NCBI GenBank assembly: GCA_945903675.1
Contig: CAMDOP010000032.1
Location: 1-17,529, forward strand
Origin: Crenothrix polyspora
GTDB lineage: Bacteria; Pseudomonadota; Gammaproteobacteria; Methylococcales; Methylomonadaceae
DNA: 17,529 bases
Direction of reading: 5' to 3'
A model generated the notes under the pieces. That model was not told where the DNA came from. It was given only the letters and a program-made list of their open reading frames with translations, and made no database searches. Positions within the stretch are counted from its first letter, which is position 1; every line of letters starts with the position of its first letter. Positions 11,947 to 17,529 of the stretch are shown here, one piece after another. The translations under genes were made by a program, and so were the position numbers.

Positions 11947-13206
11947 ATGAGTCTTCCTCCTAAAACATCACACGCCAAACACCAAACGCTGTATATCGCT
12001 GTTGCTTTGATAGCTGGTATTCTAGTGGGCGAACTGCTTAATCTAACACTACATGACGCCAACTATCCAAACCCATTATTCAATCAGATTCTTTCACTAT
12101 TTACGGCATTAACAGATATTTTTCTGCGCCTAATAAAAATGATTATTGCCCCATTGGTATTTTCAACGCTGGTTGTTGGTATGGCTAAAATGGGTGATAT
12201 ACAAACAGTAGGTCGTATCGGTATCAAAGCCATGCTCTGGTTTTTTTCAGCCTCATTTTTTAGCTTATTGCTAGGCATGTTGTTGGTGAATGTATTTGAA
12301 CCCGGTCATACGTTACATTTAGCCTTACCCGCAGTCGGGACTACAACGGGTTTACCAGCTGTACAACCTACACTAGCCAACCTAATCGCGCATCTATTTC
12401 CTAAAAGCATCGTTGAAGCGATGGCCACTAATGACATTTTGCAAATCGTGGTATTTTCCATGTTTTTTGGCTTAGCCTGTGCTGCCATTGGTGATTTGGC
12501 CAAACCCGTAGTTATGCTATTAGATTCATTAACTCACATTATGCTAAAAATGACCGGCTACATTATGCATTATGCACCGATAGCCATATTTGCTGCGATG
12601 GCATCTGTGGTAGCTCAACAAGGCATAGGTATTCTAATGGCTTACGGTAGCTTTATAGGTGAATTTTATTTAGGACTGTTATTACTTTGTACAGCGCTCA
12701 CTGGCGTGGGTTTTGTTTTTTTAAGGAGGCGTGTATTTACGTTAATACGGCACATCCGTGAACCTATGTTATTGGCTTTTGGAACGGCTAGCAGTGAAAG
12801 TGCCTACCCTAAATTGTTACAACAATTAGAGCGTTTTGGCTGCGATGAAAAAGTGTGTGGCTTAGTATTACCTTTAGGTTATTCCTTTAACCTTGATGGC
12901 AGTATGATGTATATGACTTTCGCAGTTTTATTTATCGCTCAGGCTTATGGCATAGATATGGCTCTGAGCGATCAGCTGTTTATGCTTTTAGTATTATTGT
13001 TTACTAGTAAAGGCGTAGCGGGGGTTCCTAGAGCGTCATTAATTGTTATTGCGGCAACCTTATCCCAATTTAATATTCCTGAAGCCGGTTTATTACTATT
13101 GCTAGGCATAGACCAGATTTTGGATATGGGTCGTAGCGCAACCAATGTATTTGGCAATAGTATTGCTGCCAGCTTGGTGAGCAAATGGGAAAAAGCCTTA
13201 CGTTAA
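11947..13206 (+). CDS. Dicarboxylate/amino acid:cation symporter (DAACS, DctA/GltP-like)
   Basis: This 419-residue inner-membrane secondary transporter should take up dicarboxylates or acidic amino acids with Na+ or H+. Family landmarks are in order: the Ser-rich hairpin-1 motif 'FGTASSESAYP' (278-288), the TM7 cation motif 'FNLDGSMMYM' (314-323, in place of NMDGT), hairpin 2 'TSKGVAGVPRAS' (353-364), and TM8 'DQILDMGRSATNVFGN' (389-404) for substrate binding. Gly/Ala-rich helices fill the N-terminal half. AAGG about 10 nt before the ATG is a weak ribosome site. The gene follows zur by 46 bp without a clear terminator. It ends one base short of the convergent membrane-protein gene, so the two 3' ends practically touch. 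The substrate cannot be decided from sequence. Confidence 0.9.
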   Translation: MSLPPKTSHAKHQTLYIAVALIAGILVGELLNLTLHDANYPNPLFNQILSLFTALTDIFLRLIKMIIAPLVFSTLVVGMAKMGDIQTVGRIGIKAMLWFFSASFFSLLLGMLLVNVFEPGHTLHLALPAVGTTTGLPAVQPTLANLIAHLFPKSIVEAMATNDILQIVVFSMFFGLACAAIGDLAKPVVMLLDSLTHIMLKMTGYIMHYAPIAIFAAMASVVAQQGIGILMAYGSFIGEFYLGLLLLCTALTGVGFVFLRRRVFTLIRHIREPMLLAFGTASSESAYPKLLQQLERFGCDEKVCGLVLPLGYSFNLDGSMMYMTFAVLFIAQAYGIDMALSDQLFMLLVLLFTSKGVAGVPRASLIVIAATLSQFNIPEAGLLLLLGIDQILDMGRSATNVFGNSIAASLVSKWEKALR

Positions 13207-13207
13207 C

Positions 13208-13720
13208 TTATACGCAGTCACCATACTCTAAAGTTAACAAACGGCAGTCAAAGAACGTTTGAGGCATCTGAGTACTAATATAAAAACGCAGAATGAATTC
13301 TATTAATAAGCAAAGGGTCAGCATGCGAGCACTAGCACTTAGTAATTTGTAACGTGTATTTTGCGAACAGACCCACACTGAACGCGTCCACCACACTATG
13401 GGCAGCAGTAACATACCATGCACAGTTTTCCAACTGGCTATCGTATAAGTTTCGGTCATTGCGCGGTAATCAATGTAATAAAGAATAACATTCACTATTA
13501 CTAAAAATGGCCAAAAAGCGCGCCATAAGGAACTCTCGCCTAACCACGCTGAATATAATGTTTGATACCACCCATTAAATGTTGTGTCTCGCCAAGTGCT
13601 TTTAACCGCTGGCGTATAACCATATATCAGCAAAAATAAGGCGACTAAAAATATAATAGCCTCTTGCTGAGAAAATAATTGAGTATAAGTAAAAATGATC
13701 GGTAAGGTTTTAGTAAACAT
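13208..13720 (-). CDS. Unrecognised four-helix membrane protein
   Basis: The protein has 170 residues with four likely transmembrane helices (about 19-35, 66-82, 97-111 and 128-146). Tryptophans flank the helices ('WRAFWPFLVIV', 'IVWWTRSVWV'), and conserved-looking His101, Cys118 and two C-terminal Cys residues (159 and 169) are present. I recognise no family. Codon use and hydrophobic pattern suggest a real inner-membrane protein. No clear ribosome site precedes the ATG. The gene is convergent with the DAACS transporter (1-nt gap) and divergent from the nucleoside-phosphorylase-like gene over 87 bp. No function is proposed. Confidence 0.7.
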   Translation of the reverse strand: MFTKTLPIIFTYTQLFSQQEAIIFLVALFLLIYGYTPAVKSTWRDTTFNGWYQTLYSAWLGESSLWRAFWPFLVIVNVILYYIDYRAMTETYTIASWKTVHGMLLLPIVWWTRSVWVCSQNTRYKLLSASARMLTLCLLIEFILRFYISTQMPQTFFDCRLLTLEYGDCV

Positions 13721-13807
13721 AGTATTTAAATGCTTTAACTGACGTTAATATCTTTTTTTGCTGATTTACTAAACTAAACATCAATAAACAGCGAGCAACT
13801 ATAATAA

Positions 13808-14632
13808 ATGAAGTCACCGAACACTCACAAGATTTTTATATATACCGCATTAGCCTGCGAAGCCAAACCCTTTATTGAGCATTACAAACTTAAAAAAGAT
13901 TTAGACGTACACGCCTTCACCATCTATTTAAATAACGATATCTGCCTAGCAGTCACAGGGCTAGGTAAAAGTGCCATGTCAGCCGCCGTAGCATATAGCC
14001 AAGCACGCTATACCTCTACTGAACATCCCGTTTTAGTCAATATTGGCATAGCAGGACATCAACATCATCCCTTAGGTGAGCTATTTTTAATTGATAAAAT
14101 TAGAGATGTTGATAGCCAAAAAAGCTATTACCCCGTTTTGATTACGACTGCACCTTGTCGTCGCGCCTGCCTTCAAACCGTATCAAAACCACAACTGCAA
14201 TATCATGAATCTGAACTGTGTGACATGGAAGCCTCTGCCTTTTATGAAACAGCAGTTCGTTTTAGCACTAGCGAATTAATATTATGTTTGAAAGTGATTT
14301 CAGATAATCAAGATTCATCAGTAGGCGCGATTAATGCAAAACAAGTTAGTGCATATATAGCGGCACAACTATCAACTATTGAAACATTATTATTACAAAC
14401 TAGCGCTATAGCAGCCTTAATGACCGTACCTGAACATCCATTATTTTATGAACTATTGAAGCAATATCATTTTACTGCGCATCAACGCCAGCAATTAAAA
14501 AACCTATTATCTCGCTGGAATGTTTTAACCGATCAGCAAACCTTATTGATGGATGACATTAATTTAGTGAATGCTAAAGAGGTATTGTGCTGGCTAGACT
14601 CATACAACAACTCTATCAATTTTAATTTATAA
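13808..14632 (+). CDS. Nucleoside phosphorylase/nucleosidase-fold protein (PNP_UDP_1 superfamily, MTAN-like) with C-terminal extension
   Basis: The protein has 274 residues. Motifs of the purine-nucleoside phosphorylase / MTA-SAH nucleosidase fold appear in order: 'TALACEAKPF' with Glu18, 'VTGLGKSAMSAAVAY' (49-63), 'VNIGIAGHQHHPLGELFLID' (77-96), 'CDMEASAFYE' (138-147) and 'LKVISDNQ' (161-168) with Asp166. These cover the substrate-binding Met-Glu pair and catalytic Asp of nucleosidases. The reaction may be cleavage of a nucleoside glycosidic bond, but the substrate is unknown. Residues about 200-274 form a polar extension beyond the usual domain, perhaps a helical bundle. The gene stands alone, divergent from the membrane protein. 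Hopanoid (HpnG-like), futalosine and MTAN branches are all possible; I cannot choose among them. Confidence 0.75.
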   Translation: MKSPNTHKIFIYTALACEAKPFIEHYKLKKDLDVHAFTIYLNNDICLAVTGLGKSAMSAAVAYSQARYTSTEHPVLVNIGIAGHQHHPLGELFLIDKIRDVDSQKSYYPVLITTAPCRRACLQTVSKPQLQYHESELCDMEASAFYETAVRFSTSELILCLKVISDNQDSSVGAINAKQVSAYIAAQLSTIETLLLQTSAIAALMTVPEHPLFYELLKQYHFTAHQRQQLKNLLSRWNVLTDQQTLLMDDINLVNAKEVLCWLDSYNNSINFNL

Positions 14633-14872
14633 CCTACTGTTTATGGACATTAATTTATAAACAATTCAGCTTTAATCACTATATTTATAAAAAAATTAAC
14701 TGCTTTAGATACCTATGTATTTTATCAACACATGAAAGACTTAATTTTTATATTGATATTAATTTAAAGTATTATAAAATTTAGACGATAATGTCCAATG
14801 TTTTCTATTAACATGTCACGCAATACTTTTAATTTTTAACAGTGGCTCAACTTAAACTATACAAAAAATAAT

Positions 14873-15415
14873 ATGATAAAAATAACCATTCCTGCATTAA
14901 CATTAGTATTTTTCTTGATTTCAGGTTGTTCATTAGTAAAAACTGATTATAAATCGTTTGAGGGTTCACAGTCTGGCATAGTGCAGGGTAAAGGTGGCTC
15001 TAAGGTTATCATTGATGAAATGGATATTTGGGATGATGGTGAACCACCCCGTAAATTTAAATTAATTGGTTTTATTGATGACACTCGTGAAACAGGCTTA
15101 TTACAAATATCTAGCCGTAAAAATATTGTAAAAAAAGCACATGAAGTAGGTGGAGATGCTGTTATTAAATTGCATACTCAATCTCAACTTGAGAGTTTAT
15201 ATTCAGCAGGTGGTGCGTCAGCTTATGCTTATGGGGTTCATGTTCATACCAGCAGCTATGAAAGTTCAGATAAACTCATTTCTAAATATGCTGTTATTAC
15301 CTATTTAGAAAATCCAAAGCAACAAGTAGCATTAACTCCATCTACAGAAATTGTTACTGATGCAAAACAAAATGAAACTAAAAAAGGTTTCTTTGAACAA
15401 TGGTTTGGTAAATAA
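14873..15415 (+). CDS. Putative lipoprotein, unrecognised family
   Basis: The protein has 180 residues. A lipoprotein signal, 'LTLVFFLISGC' with Cys19, places it in the envelope. The central part ('KLIGFIDDTRETGLLQIS...KKAHEVGGDAVIKL') has the beta-alpha-beta look of proteins with a 'VGGDAVI' turn, as in small YbjQ-like or BON-like lipoproteins. It is followed by a Ser/Tyr/Gly-rich stretch ('SAGGASAYAYG') and a polar tail ending 'FFEQWFGK'. I do not recognise the family. The 240 bp upstream are very AT-rich and hold no gene. A GC-rich hairpin follows the stop. It is probably a single-gene unit. No function is proposed. Confidence 0.7.
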   Translation: MIKITIPALTLVFFLISGCSLVKTDYKSFEGSQSGIVQGKGGSKVIIDEMDIWDDGEPPRKFKLIGFIDDTRETGLLQISSRKNIVKKAHEVGGDAVIKLHTQSQLESLYSAGGASAYAYGVHVHTSSYESSDKLISKYAVITYLENPKQQVALTPSTEIVTDAKQNETKKGFFEQWFGK

Positions 15416-15438
15416 AAAATATTTGCACTGCAACCTAG

Positions 15439-15465
15439 GCCGGGTACGAAAACCCAATGCCCGGC
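15439..15465. terminator. GC-rich hairpin between convergent genes
   Basis: GCCGGG (15439-15444) pairs with CCCGGC (15460-15465) around a 15-nt loop; GGGT and ACCC inside offer an alternative fold. It lies between the stops of the lipoprotein (plus) and the DMT exporter (minus). The minus strand has a U-rich run (ATTTTTTATT) some 20 nt beyond it. It may serve as a shared terminator. Confidence 0.4.
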
Positions 15466-15480
15466 TCACTGAATTAAAAA

Positions 15481-16326
15481 CTACATCGTAAAAAGCACAA
15501 TAGCCATTAACGCAGCAATGATACCTATCCACTGCGTGAGATATATACGCTCTTTAAGTATTAACCAAGCAAGAATAACGGTTGCTCCAGGATAAAGCGA
15601 TCCCAAAGCTGAGGAGATATCTAAGCGGCCCGACTTAAGTGCTTGAAGATAAGAAAAATTACCTGCTACATTAAAAACTACGTGAATCAAAACCACTCCC
15701 ATCGCATTACCTCGAATAGAGAATGTTTCGCGTCGAATCTTTACGAACATAAACGTCACAAAAGTCCCTGTCATATAAGAGGTAATCATAAGACAAATAA
15801 CCGAGGCACTGCCGCTTATAGCGTAATGCATAGCTATAAAACTACATCCAAAACCTATACCCGCGATAACTGGAAGATACAAATTGGATAGCCGCTCAAG
15901 GCGAAATGGTTGTTTCAAATCCCCTAGTGAGATTAAGCACACAGCAAGCAGTGCGAAGCCAAACCCTACGAATTGTATCTGATCAGGCAATCCCTGAGTT
16001 AAAATGCCTAAGAGGATTGGAATTACGGCCGCGAATAAGGCAGAAACTGGAGCTGCGATACTCATCTGTCCACTAGCCATACAATTAAATAAAACTAGCA
16101 AGCTAATCGAGCCTGTTAATCCGGCTAAACTCCCAAACATGATTGTTTTTGTCTCTGGAATAGCTTCAGGATAAAGTGCGACAGCTATAAGACAGGCAAA
16201 CAAACCGACTATGTATCCGTAAAAAACCACAAGATACAGACTCATCTTTCGTGAAGCGAGACCACCAGAAAAATCAGCTACGCCCCATGATAACGCTGAT
16301 GCGATGCCATATAAAATGGAAAACAT
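15481..16326 (-). CDS. EamA-type (DMT superfamily) metabolite exporter
   Basis: This 281-residue inner-membrane protein has about ten transmembrane helices, the length and layout of EamA/RhaT-type permeases formed by two five-helix repeats. Each repeat starts with a helix such as 'GIASALSWGVADF' (7-19) and ends with segments like 'ALFAAVIPILLGIL' and 'LGSLYPGATVILAWLILKERI', the 'P-x-x-x-x-ERI/E' pattern typical of the family. The substrate is unknown. A GGATAGGGAC ribosome-site region directly precedes the ATG. The gene starts only 16 bp after the yegD-type Hsp70 stop, so the two are probably co-transcribed. That pairing is unexpected functionally and may only reflect position. Its 3' end faces the lipoprotein gene. 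Confidence 0.88.
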   Translation of the reverse strand: MFSILYGIASALSWGVADFSGGLASRKMSLYLVVFYGYIVGLFACLIAVALYPEAIPETKTIMFGSLAGLTGSISLLVLFNCMASGQMSIAAPVSALFAAVIPILLGILTQGLPDQIQFVGFGFALLAVCLISLGDLKQPFRLERLSNLYLPVIAGIGFGCSFIAMHYAISGSASVICLMITSYMTGTFVTFMFVKIRRETFSIRGNAMGVVLIHVVFNVAGNFSYLQALKSGRLDISSALGSLYPGATVILAWLILKERIYLTQWIGIIAALMAIVLFTM

Positions 16327-16342
16327 GTCCCTATCCTTCGGA

Positions 16343-17529
16343 TTAGTTCAAGTGATTGTTTAAATAATAGCGTTTTGCATCGCACGCTAAACCAAAGCCC
16401 ACACTCGACAATCGATTACCATCGGCTATCTCAGCTTGAGGAAATAACTGACGAGTCAAATTCTGAATAATAGGCATAGCCGTACCGCCACCCGTCAATA
16501 TCACTAAGCCAATAGCATCCGCCTTAATCCCCGCCTGTAAAACACAGACATTGATCGTATCCATAATACTGAGCAAATTCCCATAAAGGCTCTCTTCAAA
16601 CTGGCTGCGACTGCACTCAGACTGCAAACCAGTTTCTATAAAAGATAAATCGGCTAAAGTATGCTCACTAGAACTTAGATTGATTTTACTATCTTCAACA
16701 CAGGCCATTAAGCTATGGCCTAATTCTTCTTCCACTATTAACTGTAAGCGCTGGGTTAAGGTTTTATTAGTTGATTGCTTAATGAGTTCAGTTAAATCAC
16801 GTTTATATTTTCGTGTATACATACACTGTATTTTACTGAGTTCCGCTAAATCAAAAAAAGGCGTTAAGGGAAAACTTAAACCTTTAGTTCCCCACAAAGA
16901 CCCCATACCCAATAAAGGCATAAAACTCGCCAAACTTAAAGCGCGATCAAAATCATTACCACCGACCCTGACTCCAGCATTAGCCAATATATCATCCTGG
17001 CGATCAACCTTTTGAATATAACGGCCAGATAAACGCATAATAGTAAAGTCAGACGTACCGCCACCGATATCCATAACAACAGCTAAACGCTCGTGATCAC
17101 CTAAGGCTAATTCATGAGCAAAAGCGGCAGCTATCGGCTCATATTGAAAACGTATCTCCTTAAAACCTGCTGCAGTAAATATGCTTTTGAGCTGACTTTC
17201 TGCGATCAAATCAGCTTTATCATTACCATCAACAAAATGTACAGGTCGACCTGCCACCACAGCACTGATATCTTTATCAGCCAATAACTCTGCTTTGTTT
17301 TTTACATGCTTAACAAACGGCCCAATAATATCTTCAAATTGAGTTTGTCTGCCGCTGATAGTCGTGCCATCCTTCATAAGCGACGTACCCAGTACACGCT
17401 TAAAACTTCTCATAAAGCGCCCTTCTTCCCTACTAACATAGGCATTAAGGGCTTGACGACCAAACAAAGCACTAGAGCTTTCTGATTGAAAAAAGATAGT
17501 TGAAGGAATAGTCACATGATGATCTTCAA
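16343..17529 (-). CDS. yegD: YegD-type Hsp70-family ATPase, N-terminus cut by window edge
   Basis: The frame is open to the right edge; the GTG at 17515 is internal ('EDHH-VTIPSTIFF'), and the first ATP phosphate loop lies outside the window. About 395 residues are visible, against about 450 for E. coli YegD. Counted from the GTG, the motifs are 'VAGRPVHF' (87-94), 'FQYEPIAAAFAHE' (123-135), phosphate-2 loop 'MDIGGGTSDFTI' (148-159), 'RVGGNDFDRAL' (183-193), 'MPLLGMGS' (199-206) and adenosine motif 'LTGGGTAMP' (340-348). As in YegD, there is no substrate-binding lid domain after the ATPase. The protein is probably a cytoplasmic, DnaK-like chaperone ATPase of unknown client. The EamA exporter follows 16 bp downstream. 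Confidence 0.9.
   Translation of the reverse strand, partial: EDHHVTIPSTIFFQSESSSALFGRQALNAYVSREEGRFMRSFKRVLGTSLMKDGTTISGRQTQFEDIIGPFVKHVKNKAELLADKDISAVVAGRPVHFVDGNDKADLIAESQLKSIFTAAGFKEIRFQYEPIAAAFAHELALGDHERLAVVMDIGGGTSDFTIMRLSGRYIQKVDRQDDILANAGVRVGGNDFDRALSLASFMPLLGMGSLWGTKGLSFPLTPFFDLAELSKIQCMYTRKYKRDLTELIKQSTNKTLTQRLQLIVEEELGHSLMACVEDSKINLSSSEHTLADLSFIETGLQSECSRSQFEESLYGNLLSIMDTINVCVLQAGIKADAIGLVILTGGGTAMPIIQNLTRQLFPQAEIADGNRLSSVGFGLACDAKRYYLNNHLN

Noticed and set aside
14633..14872. Small RNA or terminator in the AT-rich gap before the lipoprotein
   Set aside because: Only short AT-rich inverted repeats such as GTTTA/TAAAC are present, with no GC stem, so no feature can be supported.
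17513..17515. GTG at 17515 as the start of the Hsp70-like protein
   Set aside because: The frame is open to the window edge, and the protein would lack its first ATP phosphate loop; the true start lies outside.

Overview
The window is a piece of an AT-rich gammaproteobacterial chromosome. Housekeeping genes (yccA-type, rlmKL, acylphosphatase, FKBP, zur, a yegD-type Hsp70) resemble gammaproteobacterial proteins. The nested palindromic repeat at 2808-2910 and the heptamer arrays near 10 kb are repeat types I associate with methanotroph genomes (Methylobacter and relatives). That genus-level placement is inference. No rRNA, tRNA, CRISPR array or complete transposon was found. Both window ends cut genes.

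Layout. 1-932: a truncated DUF4124-like secreted protein and a yccA-type membrane protein (minus), separated by a strong hairpin. 1111-2757: an OFA-family MFS transporter (plus), facing an aldB/exaC-type aldehyde dehydrogenase (3012-4532, minus) across a MITE-like palindrome. 4533-4952: a gene-poor stretch with one doubtful small ORF. 4953-7024 (minus): the most interesting block, a two-gene operon. Its first gene is a lipoprotein with an N-terminal cupredoxin fused to an AniA/NirK-like copper oxidase. A DUF2231 membrane protein overlaps it by 4 nt, and that frame continues past a UGA into a c-type cytochrome domain. 7025-7502: a regulatory or empty stretch with a C9 tract. 7503-11301 (minus): acylphosphatase overlapping rlmKL, heptamer repeat arrays, a secreted FKBP and a transglycosylase-like lipoprotein. 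11412-13206 (plus): zur, with a Zur-box-like operator over its own -10, then a dicarboxylate/amino-acid symporter. 13208-13720 (minus): an unrecognised membrane protein. 13808-14632 (plus): a nucleoside-phosphorylase-fold protein. 14873-15415 (plus): a lipoprotein. 15481-17529 (minus): a DMT/EamA exporter downstream of a truncated yegD-type Hsp70.

How the genes may work together. The copper block looks like a periplasmic electron-transfer module: membrane DUF2231 anchor, tethered cytochrome c, cupredoxin and NirK-like oxidase. Two key positions are altered. The type-2 copper histidine expected in the 'HSIDFH' motif is Leu (codon CTT, one base from CAT), and the membrane-cytochrome fusion is interrupted by an in-frame UGA. 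Either the operon is decaying, or it has been repurposed, possibly with UGA recoding. The zur region suggests an autoregulated zinc regulator, possibly co-controlling its divergent neighbour. The remaining genes look like ordinary core or accessory genes.
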